This document shows positions 22,046-30,761 of a stretch of 64,000 nucleotides of DNA, piece by piece (the stretch's first letter is position 1; each line of letters starts with the position of its first letter). Source of the stretch: Macrococcoides animalis (GTDB taxonomy: Bacteria > Bacillota > Bacilli > Staphylococcales > Staphylococcaceae); the NCBI RefSeq assembly GCF_047425875.1, contig NZ_CP179727.1, forward strand, positions 1,302,001-1,366,000, in the 5' to 3' direction. Under the pieces are notes generated by a model. It saw only the letters and a list, made by a program, of their open reading frames with translations. It made no database searches and had not been told where the DNA came from. A program made the position numbers and the translations under genes.

Positions 22046-22292
22046 TCATTTTATTTATATTTTAGAATGCAGTGATGGTACACTTTATACAGGCTATACG
22101 AATAATTTAGAGAAACGATTAGAAACACATAATGCAAGTAAAGGAGCAAAATATACGCGTATGCGATTGCCTGTTAGGCTTGTTTATGAAGAACATTTCG
22201 ATACTAAAAGTGCAGCGATGCAGCGTGAATATGCAATTAAGCAATTGACACGCCAACAAAAAATCAAATTAATCCAAGGAGGTACCTTATGA
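22038..22292 (+). CDS. GIY-YIG nuclease domain protein (YazA/UPF0213)
   Basis: The 84-residue protein is a single GIY-YIG domain (FIYILECSDGTLYTGYTNN), with conserved Arg in EKRLETHN and a Glu in QREYAIKQL. Small stand-alone members are widespread but their substrates are unknown. It overlaps the end of the methyltransferase gene by eight bases and the rsmI start by four, so the three are translated together. Confidence 0.9.
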   Translation: MASHFIYILECSDGTLYTGYTNNLEKRLETHNASKGAKYTRMRLPVRLVYEEHFDTKSAAMQREYAIKQLTRQQKIKLIQGGTL

Positions 22293-23122
22293 GTGGGACC
22301 TTGTATTTAATCGGTACACCGATAGGAAATTTAGAAGATATTACATTTAGAGCGGTAAGAACATTAAAAGAAGCGGATATCATACTTTGTGAAGATACAC
22401 GTGTGACAAAAAAATTAGTAATGCACTATGAAATAGAAACGCCTCTTAAAAGTTATCATGAACACAACAAAGAGCAAGTTACAGAGTATATCATCGGACT
22501 ATTAATACAAGGTGAAAATATCGCTTTAGTGTCGGATGCCGGATTACCGCTCATCAGTGATCCAGGTTATGAACTTGTTGTAGTTGCACGTGAAAAAGGG
22601 GTTAAAGTCGAAACAATACCGGGTGCCAATGCTGCACTTACCGCACTAATGACAAGTGGGATTAGTTCTTATTCATTTTTATTCGATGGATTCTTGCCAC
22701 GTAAAGATAGTGAGAAGAAAGACAGGCTTGTGAGTCTTATGGCATTACCACATACCTTAATAATATATGAATCACCATACCGTATTAAACATACGTTAGA
22801 GACGATTGAAAAAATTGATTGTGAACGAAAAATTTCAATTGCACGTGAATTAACGAAAAAGTTTGAGCAAGTAGAGACAGATAACGTAACAAATATAATA
22901 GGGCGATTAGATATGGATATTAATTTAAAAGGTGAATTTGTCATTGTAATAGAAGGTAGTAATGGTCAAAATGACGTCAATTGGTGGTCTGAGATGTCTA
23001 TAGAAGCTCATGTAAATCATTACGTTAAAGAAGGCTTGCGCAATAAAGATGCGATTAAACAAGTAGCAGTGGATCGTGATATGAAGAAAAATGAGGTATA
23101 TCAAATTTATCACGTTGATTGA
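22289..23122 (+). CDS. rsmI: 16S rRNA 2'-O-ribose C1402 methyltransferase
   Basis: RsmI methylates C1402 in the ribosomal decoding centre together with RsmH. The tetrapyrrole-methylase fold is clear from LIGTPIGNLEDITFRA at the start, CEDTRVTKKL and SDAGLPLISDPG. The 277-residue length is typical. GGAGGT precedes the ATG, which overlaps the previous stop as ATGA. Confidence 0.95.
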   Translation: MSGTLYLIGTPIGNLEDITFRAVRTLKEADIILCEDTRVTKKLVMHYEIETPLKSYHEHNKEQVTEYIIGLLIQGENIALVSDAGLPLISDPGYELVVVAREKGVKVETIPGANAALTALMTSGISSYSFLFDGFLPRKDSEKKDRLVSLMALPHTLIIYESPYRIKHTLETIEKIDCERKISIARELTKKFEQVETDNVTNIIGRLDMDINLKGEFVIVIEGSNGQNDVNWWSEMSIEAHVNHYVKEGLRNKDAIKQVAVDRDMKKNEVYQIYHVD

Positions 23123-23162
23123 AGGAATAATAACAAGAAATAAATGAAAAACCATATAAAAA

Positions 23163-23196
23163 AGAGATTCAGTACAATTTCTGAATCTCTTTTTTA
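23163..23196. terminator. bidirectional terminator between rsmI and abrB
   Basis: A ten-base-pair stem (AGAGATTCAG / CTGAATCTCT) is flanked by A-rich sequence on the left and T-rich on the right, so it can end transcription from both sides. Confidence 0.87.
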
Positions 23197-23205
23197 TATA
23201 TGGTA

Positions 23206-23481
23206 TTATTTTTCTTTATTTTCAATCTCTTTTAAGATTTGTTCAATACCTTCTTTAGATAATACTAATTTACCACCAGCTAATAAGTAGTTATCTTCTG
23301 ATACATCACCAGTTACAGCACAAGTCATGCTTGGTTTATATTTTTTTAAGATAATTTTATCTGCATCAGTGTAGATTTCTAAAGCGTCTTTTTCAGCGAT
23401 GTCTAAAATACGACGTAATTCGATTGGAATAACTACGCGCCCTAATTCGTCAACTTTTCTTACGATACCTGTAGATTTCAT
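23206..23481 (-). CDS. abrB: AbrB-family transition-state regulator
   Basis: The N terminus (STGIVRKVDELGRVVIPIELRR) is the swapped-hairpin AbrB DNA-binding fold, and the C-terminal half mediates oligomerisation. At 91 residues it matches B. subtilis AbrB and Abh. In Bacillus AbrB represses post-exponential genes and its own gene; this non-sporulating lineage keeps the regulator. It faces away from metS and shares a 303-base intergenic region with it. A strong GGAGG precedes the ATG. Confidence 0.93.
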   Translation of the reverse strand: MKSTGIVRKVDELGRVVIPIELRRILDIAEKDALEIYTDADKIILKKYKPSMTCAVTGDVSEDNYLLAGGKLVLSKEGIEQILKEIENKEK

Positions 23482-23568
23482 AATATATTTCCTCCAAAAT
23501 TTGATTTTGTTGTATTTATAGTTAATTCGACAAAAACATGTGCTAAGTTCGACATTTGTCTTAATAAG

Positions 23569-23597
23569 AGTGTACTACCGTTATTTTACATTGTCAA
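23569..23597 (-). promoter_or_regulatory. abrB promoter
   Basis: On the minus strand TTGACA (23592-23597) and TACACT (23569-23574) are 17 bases apart. Downstream, the leader holds two TTCGACA copies (plus-strand positions 23526-23532 and 23548-23554), 22 bases apart, which could be operator sites. Autoregulation is inferred by analogy. Confidence 0.65.
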
Positions 23598-23634
23598 CAA
23601 AATATCTTCGAATTCTTTATTTGTAATGGTTTGG

Positions 23635-23689
23635 TAATGTAATGTAATATTCAGTAATACAAAACTTTACTTGATTTTACATTACATTA
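23635..23689. repeat. 13-bp perfect inverted repeat upstream of metS
   Basis: TAATGTAATGTAA (23635-23647) and TTACATTACATTA (23677-23689) are perfect reverse complements separated by 29 bases. The region between abrB and metS (23482-23784) otherwise holds the abrB promoter and shows no gene and no T-box. Confidence 0.8.
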
Positions 23690-23784
23690 ATAAATTTACT
23701 TGTCGAATTGTAAAGATTAGTCATATTGAAAAAACGTGAAAACTTCTGTATATTTAATAGATAGATATTACTAGGAGGACGAAC

Positions 23785-25758
23785 ATGACGAACAATACTT
23801 TTTATATAACAACACCAATATATTACCCGAGTGGTAAGTTACATATTGGCCATGCATACTCAACAGTAGCAGCTGATGCAATCGCGCGTTACAAAAGAAT
23901 GCAAGGCTACGATGTAAAATACTTAACAGGTACAGATGAACATGGTCAAAAAATCCAAGAAAAAGCCCAAGCTGCAGGAAAATCTGAAATTGAATATTTA
24001 GATGAAATTATTGAAGATATTCAGGCATTGTGGAATAAACTTGATATTTCAAATGATGATTTTATTAGAACAACTGAAAAGCGTCATAAAATGGTTGTTG
24101 AAAAAGTATTTGAGAAATTATTAGCGCAAGATGACATTTACTTGGGTGAATATGAAGGTTGGTATTCAGTTCCAGATGAAACTTTTTATACTGAAACGCA
24201 ATTAGTTGACCCAATCATGGAAGGCGACAAAATTGTTGGCGGTAAGAGTCCAGACTCAGGTCATCCTGTACAACTAGTAAAAGAAGAAAGTTATTTCTTT
24301 AGGTTGAGTAAATACGCTGACCGTTTAGTTGAATACTATGACGCGCATCCAGAGTTCATTCAACCAGTGTCGCGTAAAAATGAAATGTTAAATAATTTCA
24401 TTAAGCCTGGTTTAGAAGATTTAGCTGTTTCACGTACATCTTTTGATTGGGGTATCAAAGTGCCATCTAATCCTAAACACGTCGTGTACGTTTGGATTGA
24501 CGCGCTAACAAACTATATTTCAGCACTAGGTTATCTGTCTGAAGATGATACTGATTTCAAAAAGTATTGGCCAGCAGATGTGCATATCATGGCGAAAGAA
24601 ATCGTCCGTTTCCATACAATTATTTGGCCAGTATTATTAATGGCATTAGATTTACCATTACCGAAGAAAGTATTCGCACACGGTTGGATTTTAATGAAAG
24701 ACGGTAAGATGAGTAAGTCTAAAGGGAACGTAGTAGATCCTCATATCTTAATCGACCGTTACGGTCTTGATGCGGTACGTTACTACTTAATGCGTGAATT
24801 ACCATTCGGTTCAGACGGTGTGTTCACGCCTGAAGCTTTCGTTGATCGCACAAACTTTGACTTAGCAAATGACTTAGGTAACTTGGTGAACCGTACCATT
24901 GCTATGATTAATAAATATTTCGCTGGCAATTTAACTGGATACAAAGGTCAAATGCATGAAGTTGATGCTGAAATTGAAGCATTAGCAATAGAAACAAAAG
25001 AAAAATATGATACTGCAATGGAGAACTTACAATACTCAATAGCACTTCAAGAAGTGTGGAAGTTGATTTCAAGAACGAATAAATATATCGATGAAACAAC
25101 ACCTTGGATTTTAATTAAAGACGAAACGCAAAAGGAATTGCTTGAAAGCGTAATGTACCATCTCGTTGAAAATATTCGTTTTGCTACAGTAATGTTACGT
25201 CCATTCTTAACAGAAGCACCGACAAAAATCTTTAACCAATTAAACATTCAAGACCCAACATTATTCGAATTTGCGAGTCTTGATACTTATGGTAAGTTCA
25301 GCGACTTAAAAGTAGTTGAGAAAGCTACACCAATATTCCCACGTTTAGATGCAGCAGCTGAAGTGGAATTCATTAAGAGTACAATGCAACCACCAGCCCA
25401 AGCTGAAGAAGAAAAAGAAGAATTACCAAGTAAACCAGAAATCACTATTGACACATTCAATGAAGTTGAATTAAAGACTGCAACAATCATTGATGCAGAT
25501 TACGTGAAAAAAGCGAAAAAATTATTAAAAATCCAAGTGGATTTAGGCAATGAGCAACGTCAAATCGTTTCTGGTATTGCAGAATTCTACAAACCAGAAG
25601 ACATCATTGGTAAAAAAGTAGTCGTTGTTACGAATTTAAAACCAGTGGAACTACGTGGTGAGAAATCAGAAGGTATGATTCTATCAGCTGAAAAAGATGG
25701 AGCATTAACATTAGTGAGTGTGCCAAATGCAATTGAGAACGGCTCAATCGTAAAATAA
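23785..25758 (+). CDS. metS: methionyl-tRNA synthetase
   Basis: The enzyme charges tRNA-Met for initiation and elongation. The class I signatures are HIGH at 20-23 and KMSKS at 308-312. A C-terminal tRNA-binding OB domain occupies about 555-657, where the protein dimerises. At 657 residues it matches Gram-positive MetS, which lacks the four-cysteine zinc knuckle. AGGAGG precedes the ATG. Confidence 0.96.
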   Translation: MTNNTFYITTPIYYPSGKLHIGHAYSTVAADAIARYKRMQGYDVKYLTGTDEHGQKIQEKAQAAGKSEIEYLDEIIEDIQALWNKLDISNDDFIRTTEKRHKMVVEKVFEKLLAQDDIYLGEYEGWYSVPDETFYTETQLVDPIMEGDKIVGGKSPDSGHPVQLVKEESYFFRLSKYADRLVEYYDAHPEFIQPVSRKNEMLNNFIKPGLEDLAVSRTSFDWGIKVPSNPKHVVYVWIDALTNYISALGYLSEDDTDFKKYWPADVHIMAKEIVRFHTIIWPVLLMALDLPLPKKVFAHGWILMKDGKMSKSKGNVVDPHILIDRYGLDAVRYYLMRELPFGSDGVFTPEAFVDRTNFDLANDLGNLVNRTIAMINKYFAGNLTGYKGQMHEVDAEIEALAIETKEKYDTAMENLQYSIALQEVWKLISRTNKYIDETTPWILIKDETQKELLESVMYHLVENIRFATVMLRPFLTEAPTKIFNQLNIQDPTLFEFASLDTYGKFSDLKVVEKATPIFPRLDAAAEVEFIKSTMQPPAQAEEEKEELPSKPEITIDTFNEVELKTATIIDADYVKKAKKLLKIQVDLGNEQRQIVSGIAEFYKPEDIIGKKVVVVTNLKPVELRGEKSEGMILSAEKDGALTLVSVPNAIENGSIVK

Positions 25759-25779
25759 TAAATCACGAGGAGTGATATT

Positions 25780-26553
25780 GTGTTAATTGACACGCACGTT
25801 CATTTAAACGCAGATCAGTATGAAGAGGATTTACAAGAAGTTATTGATAGAGCACTTGAAAACGACATTGACCGTATGATTGTTGTCGGATTTGATGAAG
25901 TGACGATTAAACGTACTATGAAGCTTATTGAAGATTATGAGTTTGTGTATGGTGTAATTGGATGGCATCCAGTTGATGCCATTGATTTCAATGATGAATA
26001 TTATGAGTGGATTAAAGAATTATCAAAACATCCTAAAATCGTAGCGATTGGTGAGATGGGATTGGATTATCACTGGGATAAGTCGCCGAAAGATGTTCAA
26101 AAAGAAGTGTTTAAGCGTCAAATACAGCTTGCTAAAGAAGTGAAGTTACCGATTGTCATTCATAATCGTGAAGCGACAGCTGATGTCATTGAAATTTTGA
26201 AATCTGAGAATGCACATGAAGTGGGTGGCGTGATGCATAGTTTCAGTGGTAGCCCTGAAACATGCGATGAAGTATTGAAACTAAACTTCATTATCTCTTT
26301 AGGTGGTCCAGTGACGTTTAAAAATGCAAAACAACCAAAAGAAGTAGCGAAACATGTGCCGCTTGATAAGTTAATCGTAGAGACAGACGCACCATATTTA
26401 ACACCACACCCATACCGTGGAAAACGTAATGAACCAATGCATGTGAAACTTGTGGCAGAAGAAATTGCAAGTTTACGTGGAATTAGCTTTGAAGAAGTTG
26501 CTAAAAAAACGACTAAGAATGCGGAACTGTTGTTTGGTGGACTAGGAAAATAA
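25780..26553 (+). CDS. tatD: TatD-family metal-dependent hydrolase (DNase)
   Basis: The TIM-barrel metallohydrolase signatures are present: HxH at His6/His8 (DTHVHLN), GEMGLDYHWD, and the later His and Asp ligands in VIHNREA, MHSFSG and VETDAPYL. Members are 3'-5' DNases or related phosphoesterases. The start is GTG at 25780 behind GAGGAG. Position between metS and rnmV is conserved. The exact substrate is not known. Confidence 0.92.
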   Translation: MLIDTHVHLNADQYEEDLQEVIDRALENDIDRMIVVGFDEVTIKRTMKLIEDYEFVYGVIGWHPVDAIDFNDEYYEWIKELSKHPKIVAIGEMGLDYHWDKSPKDVQKEVFKRQIQLAKEVKLPIVIHNREATADVIEILKSENAHEVGGVMHSFSGSPETCDEVLKLNFIISLGGPVTFKNAKQPKEVAKHVPLDKLIVETDAPYLTPHPYRGKRNEPMHVKLVAEEIASLRGISFEEVAKKTTKNAELLFGGLGK

Positions 26554-26585
26554 GTAGAGACTTTTTGTCTCTACTTATTTTTTTG
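26547..26585 (+). terminator. terminator after tatD
   Basis: Arms 26547-26561 and 26567-26581 form a 15-base-pair stem that overlaps the tatD stop codon and is followed by T residues. Confidence 0.85.
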
Positions 26586-26662
26586 TTACGAATACTCTAT
26601 CCATTTCTTAAATATCAAGTATAATTGTAATATTGTATATTAAGTAAAAAGGAAAGATTGAT

Positions 26663-27226
26663 ATGAAAATAAATGAAATGATTGTTGTTGAAGGTAAGGA
26701 TGATACGACACGTGTGAAGATGGCTGTTGAATGTGATACGATTGAGACAAATGGCTCTGCCATTAATGATGAGACAATTGAGATGATTGCACATGCGGCA
26801 GAAGTGCGTGGTGTTATCGTATTAACTGATCCTGATTACCCAGGAAATAAGATAAGAAAAACAATTGAACAACGTGTTACAAATGTGAAACATGCGTTTA
26901 TTGATGTAGATATTGCATGCAATAAGCGTGGTAAAATAGGCATTGAACATGCTCCTGTAGAGGCGATTCGTGAAGCGCTTGTAAGTGTTTCATCACCTTT
27001 TGAGCATGATTCTGAAACTGTGTCAAAGGCGTTACTTGTGGATTTAGGTTTAATTATAGGGCCATATGCGGCCACAAAGCGTAAGGAATTGTGTAAGAAT
27101 TTAAGAATTGGTTATTGTAATGGTAAGCAGTTATTTCATAGATTAAATGCATTTGGTATAACTGAAGCGGATGTATTAGATGCTTTGAATTTAGAATATA
27201 AGGAGAATTACGATGGAAATGAATGA
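26663..27226 (+). CDS. rnmV: ribonuclease M5 (5S rRNA maturase)
   Basis: RNase M5 cuts both sides of the 5S precursor in low-GC Gram-positives. The Toprim domain is clear: the catalytic Glu in VVEGKDDT and the DxD-type site in VLTDPDYPGNKIR. The 187-residue length is typical. It overlaps ksgA by 14 bases, so 5S maturation and 16S dimethylation enzymes are co-expressed. Confidence 0.95.
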   Translation: MKINEMIVVEGKDDTTRVKMAVECDTIETNGSAINDETIEMIAHAAEVRGVIVLTDPDYPGNKIRKTIEQRVTNVKHAFIDVDIACNKRGKIGIEHAPVEAIREALVSVSSPFEHDSETVSKALLVDLGLIIGPYAATKRKELCKNLRIGYCNGKQLFHRLNAFGITEADVLDALNLEYKENYDGNE

Positions 27227-28103
27227 TATTGCAACACCGACCCGTACGAAAGAATTGTTGAACAAATACGGTTTTAAATTTAAGAAAAGCTTAGGGCAGA
27301 ATTTCTTAGTAGATCCTAATGTTATTCGTAATATTATTGATTCTGCAGGGATTGATGAAACATGTGGCGTGATTGAGATTGGTCCAGGTATGGGGTCATT
27401 AACAGAGCAATTAGCACGTAAAGCAAAGCACGTGTTAGCTTTTGAAATTGACCAACGTTTGATTCCGATTTTAGGCGATACTTTAAGTCCATATGACAAT
27501 GTAACCGTGATTAATGAAGATATTTTAAAAGCAAACGTACAAGAAGCGATTGATACCCATTTAAGCGACTGTGACGAAATTTTTGTCGTAGCAAACTTAC
27601 CGTATTATATTACCACACCGATTTTAATGGGATTACTAGAACAGCATTTAAAGATTTATAGTTATGTTGTGATGATGCAAAAAGAAGTCGGAGAGCGATT
27701 AACGGCTGTACCATCAACGAAAGCATATGGGTCATTATCAATTGCGATTCAATATTATACAGATGTTAAGCGTGTCATGATTGTACCTAAAGGCGTTTTT
27801 ATGCCACCGCCAAATGTGGACTCTTTAGTGGTGAAATTGACAACACTACCTGAACCTCGTGTTAAAGTAGATGATGAGAAACTTTATTTCAAACTGACAC
27901 GCGGTGCATTTGTACAACGTAGAAAGACAATTTTAAATAATTATATGAGTTTATTTTCAAACAGTAAAGAATACAAGGATGTCATCATCTCTTGGCTTGA
28001 AAGCAGTGATATCTCACCAAGTCGTCGTGGAGAGAGTCTTTCTTTAGAGGAATTTGCACAACTTGCAAATAATATTAAAAATTACCCTGAAATAGTGATA
28101 TAA
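27213..28103 (+). CDS. rsmA: 16S rRNA dimethyladenosine transferase
   Basis: RsmA (KsgA) dimethylates two adenines in the 3'-terminal 16S loop late in 30S assembly. The SAM site (IEIGPGMGSLTEQLA) and catalytic NLPY (128-131) are intact. The protein has 296 residues. It overlaps rnmV, and the overlap includes its ribosome site (AAGGAG). Confidence 0.96.
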   Translation: MEMNDIATPTRTKELLNKYGFKFKKSLGQNFLVDPNVIRNIIDSAGIDETCGVIEIGPGMGSLTEQLARKAKHVLAFEIDQRLIPILGDTLSPYDNVTVINEDILKANVQEAIDTHLSDCDEIFVVANLPYYITTPILMGLLEQHLKIYSYVVMMQKEVGERLTAVPSTKAYGSLSIAIQYYTDVKRVMIVPKGVFMPPPNVDSLVVKLTTLPEPRVKVDDEKLYFKLTRGAFVQRRKTILNNYMSLFSNSKEYKDVIISWLESSDISPSRRGESLSLEEFAQLANNIKNYPEIVI

Positions 28104-28107
28104 AATA

Positions 28108-28176
28108 TTGACAAGTGGAATTTAAATTGATAAAATTAAAAATTTTATTGACTAAATACATGCAAAATGCTATAAT
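28108..28176 (+). promoter_or_regulatory. two tandem promoters of veg
   Basis: The first promoter is TTGACA (28108-28113), 17 bases, TAAAAT (28131-28136). The second is TTGACT (28148-28153), 17 bases, TATAAT (28171-28176) with TGC before the -10 element. Both are near consensus, so expression should be high, as is known for B. subtilis veg, which also has tandem promoters. Confidence 0.85.
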
Positions 28177-28201
28177 TGAAAGCATAGCGAGGTGGGTTTC
28201 T

Positions 28202-28465
28202 ATGCCAAAAACATTAGTAGACATCAAAAAAATTCTTGATTGTCAGTTAGGAAATCAGATTGTACTAAGAGCTAATGGAGGACGTAAAAAGTTAATTGAG
28301 CGCCGTGGAGTGCTTAAAGAAACTTATCCATCAGTTTTCGTGGTTGAATTAGACCAAGATAAACATAATTTTGAACGCGTGTCATATACATATACTGACG
28401 TATTGACCGAAAACGTGCAAGTGACATTTGTAAACGATCAGCAAGAAGAATTTCTTGTACAATAA
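28202..28465 (+). CDS. veg: Veg protein
   Basis: The 87-residue protein has the Veg family sequence (LVDIKKILDCQLGNQIVLRANGGRKKLIER). In Bacillus it stimulates biofilm formation through SinR, but that regulator need not exist here, so its role is open. The fold is a small beta barrel. The start is the ATG at 28202 after GAGGTGGG; upstream ATGs in the open frame lie in the promoter. It has its own promoters and terminator. Confidence 0.93.
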   Translation: MPKTLVDIKKILDCQLGNQIVLRANGGRKKLIERRGVLKETYPSVFVVELDQDKHNFERVSYTYTDVLTENVQVTFVNDQQEEFLVQ

Positions 28466-28470
28466 TAATT

Positions 28471-28508
28471 AAAGCCTATTCTTTTTAAGAGTAGGCTTTA
28501 ATTTTTTT
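28471..28508 (+). terminator. terminator after veg
   Basis: AAAGCCTATTCTT pairs with AAGAGTAGGCTTT over 13 positions with one G-U, followed by a T-run. Confidence 0.9.
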
Positions 28509-28593
28509 GTTTTTTTATTTTTGAAATACATGAATTTGTATTGCTCGACTTGTGATAAAATAGTATCAAATCTTTATTTAGTGAGGAATTATT

Positions 28594-29445
28594 ATGATTT
28601 ATGAAAATGCATCAGCAAAAATTAATTTGACATTAGACACTTTATATAAACGAGCAGACGGTTATCACGAAGTTGAGATGATTATGACGACAGTAGACCT
28701 ATATGATCGTTTGACACTTGAAAAGCGTACAGACAATAAAATCGTGCTTAAAGTTGAGCATCTTTACGTACCTAACGATAATCGTAATTTAGCTTATAAA
28801 GCGGCTAAGATTATGATAGAGAGATATAACCTTGATTGTGGCGTCACAATTACACTTGATAAGACGATTCCAATTGCAGCAGGATTGGCGGGTGGTTCAA
28901 GTGATGCAGCAGCGACATTCCGCGGAATGAATCGCTTGTTTGATTTAGGTTTGTCACTTGATACATTAGCGGAACATGCAGCTGAAATTGGTTCTGACAT
29001 TTCATTTTGCGTACACGGTAAGACGAGTTTATGTACAGGGCGTGGTGAAAAGTTAGAGCATCTACCGAAGCCGCCAGCCTGTTGGGTTATACTCGCTAAA
29101 CCAGATATTAGTGTATCTACCCAAGAAGTGTATACAGGTCTCGATTTGACAAAACCACATGATAAAATTAATAGTAAAGCATGTGCTGAAGCAATTGAGA
29201 AGGGTGATTATAATGAAATGATTCTGCATTTAGGAAATCGTTTAGAAGCTGTAACAATTGAAATGCATCCGATTATTCAAACACTGAAAGATACGATGAT
29301 GAAAGCTGGCGCAGACATAGCCATGATGAGTGGGAGTGGTCCAACAGTATATGGATTAGCTGCGAAAGAACGCCAGGCAAAAAGTGTTGTGAATGCACTT
29401 AAAGGATGCTGTAAAGAAGTTTATATGGTACGAATGCTCGGCTAA
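28594..29445 (+). CDS. ispE: 4-(cytidine 5'-diphospho)-2-C-methyl-D-erythritol kinase family protein
   Basis: The GHMP kinase motifs are intact: ASAKINLTLD at the N terminus, the ATP loop PIAAGLAGGSSDAAA near 93-107 and MMSGSGPTVYG near the C terminus. In most bacteria IspE acts in the MEP isoprenoid pathway. Staphylococci use the mevalonate route yet keep this gene, so the substrate in this organism is uncertain. It has 283 residues and precedes purR. Confidence 0.88.
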   Translation: MIYENASAKINLTLDTLYKRADGYHEVEMIMTTVDLYDRLTLEKRTDNKIVLKVEHLYVPNDNRNLAYKAAKIMIERYNLDCGVTITLDKTIPIAAGLAGGSSDAAATFRGMNRLFDLGLSLDTLAEHAAEIGSDISFCVHGKTSLCTGRGEKLEHLPKPPACWVILAKPDISVSTQEVYTGLDLTKPHDKINSKACAEAIEKGDYNEMILHLGNRLEAVTIEMHPIIQTLKDTMMKAGADIAMMSGSGPTVYGLAAKERQAKSVVNALKGCCKEVYMVRMLG

Positions 29446-29450
29446 TATAA

Positions 29451-29487
29451 AAGTCCGAACATTTGTGTTATATTTATTGTACAATAT
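29451..29487 (+). promoter_or_regulatory. probable PurBox and promoter region of purR
   Basis: AAGTCCGAACATT (29451-29463) matches the PurBox consensus AWWWCCGAACWWT with one mismatch. A weaker inverted half-site (29476-29487) lies downstream and overlaps a -10-like TACAAT (29480-29485). This fits autoregulation of purR through PRPP-sensitive binding. Confidence 0.65.
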
Positions 29488-29505
29488 GCGTAAAGAGGGA
29501 TATCT

Positions 29506-30333
29506 ATGAAGTTTAAAAGAAGTGAAAGAATCGTTTATATGACGAGTTATTTACTAAGTCATCCAAATGAACTTGTACCACTGACATATTTCGTGGAAAA
29601 GTTCGGACAAGCTAAGTCTTCAATCAGTGAAGATGTACAGATTATTAAAGATACGTTCGTTAAAGAGGAAATAGGTACTATTACAACAACTGCTGGAGCC
29701 AGTGGTGGTGTGACGTTTAGACATAAGATGTTCTATAAAGAAGCAGATCAATTGATTTCGTCTTTATGCGAGATGCTTCAAGAGAAAGAACGTTTGCTGC
29801 CTGGTGGGTATTTATTCATGTCAGACTTAGTTGGAACACCAAGTTTGTTGAACCAAGTTGGTAAATTAATTGCTACTATGTATATGGAAGAAGAGTTAGA
29901 TGCTGTTGTAACGATTGCTACGAAAGGAATATCATTAGCAAATGCTGTTGCAAGTATCTTGAATTTACCAGTCGTTGTCATTAGGAAAGATAATAAAGTT
30001 ACAGAAGGATCAACAGTTTCTATAAATTATGTTTCAGGTTCTTCACGAAAAATTGAAACAATGGTATTATCAAAAAGGACATTGCCTGAAGGCTCTAAAG
30101 TACTAATTGTAGATGATTTTATGCGTGCGGGTGGCTCAATTATGGGCGTCATGAATTTAATGAATGAGTTTAAAGCAACAGTTAAGGGGGTAACTGTCTT
30201 AGTAGAATCAAAAGAAGTTAAAAATCGCTTGATTCAAGACTATACCTCTTTAGTGAAATTATCCGACGTCGATGAATACAATCAGTCTTTTACAGTTGAA
30301 AAAGGTAATTGCTTAGACAAATTTTCTAAATAA
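29506..30333 (+). CDS. purR: purine operon repressor PurR
   Basis: PurR has an N-terminal winged helix (about 1-75) and a phosphoribosyltransferase-like domain with the PRPP motif VLIVDDFMRAGGS (near 200-212). It binds PurBox pairs, and PRPP relieves repression of purine genes. The 275-residue length is normal. Gene order purR-ridA-spoVG-glmU-prs is conserved; prs makes the PRPP that PurR senses. Confidence 0.95.
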   Translation: MKFKRSERIVYMTSYLLSHPNELVPLTYFVEKFGQAKSSISEDVQIIKDTFVKEEIGTITTTAGASGGVTFRHKMFYKEADQLISSLCEMLQEKERLLPGGYLFMSDLVGTPSLLNQVGKLIATMYMEEELDAVVTIATKGISLANAVASILNLPVVVIRKDNKVTEGSTVSINYVSGSSRKIETMVLSKRTLPEGSKVLIVDDFMRAGGSIMGVMNLMNEFKATVKGVTVLVESKEVKNRLIQDYTSLVKLSDVDEYNQSFTVEKGNCLDKFSK

Positions 30334-30347
30334 AAGGAGATATCATC

Positions 30348-30725
30348 ATGAAATCTATTTTCACGAAAAATGCACCTGCAGCAATCGGACCTTACAGTCA
30401 TGCGATTGTAGTTAATAATATGGTATACACAAGTGGACAAATTCCATTAACAATAGATGGTGAAGTTATTAGTGATGACGTTGCAGAGCAAACGAAGCAA
30501 GTATTAGTGAACTTATCAGCTGTATTAGAAGAAAGTGGATCAAATTTAAACTCAGTAGTAAAAACAATGATTTTTATTAGTGATATGAATGATTTTCCAA
30601 TCATCAACGAAGTATATGGTGAATATTTTAAAGAACATCTTCCAGCAAGAAGTTGCGTTGAAGTAAGTCGTTTACCTAAAGATGTAAAAGTTGAAATTGA
30701 AGCGGTAGCTCTAAAAGTTAAGTAG
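30348..30725 (+). CDS. ridA: RidA-family enamine/imine deaminase
   Basis: RidA hydrolyses reactive enamines and imines, such as 2-aminoacrylate formed by PLP enzymes. The family signature is visible in IGPYSHAIVVNNMVYTSGQ and the conserved Arg in ARSCVEVSRLP. The 125 residues form one chain of the trimer. It lies 14 bases after purR with AAGGAG as ribosome site. Confidence 0.94.
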   Translation: MKSIFTKNAPAAIGPYSHAIVVNNMVYTSGQIPLTIDGEVISDDVAEQTKQVLVNLSAVLEESGSNLNSVVKTMIFISDMNDFPIINEVYGEYFKEHLPARSCVEVSRLPKDVKVEIEAVALKVK

Positions 30726-30761
30726 ATTTTTAACTTACATTATATTAGGAGGCTATCTAAG

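Noticed and set aside
23482..23784. Possible T-box leader before metS
   Set aside because: I looked for the T-box sequence (TGGNACCGCG type) and a terminator before metS and found neither.
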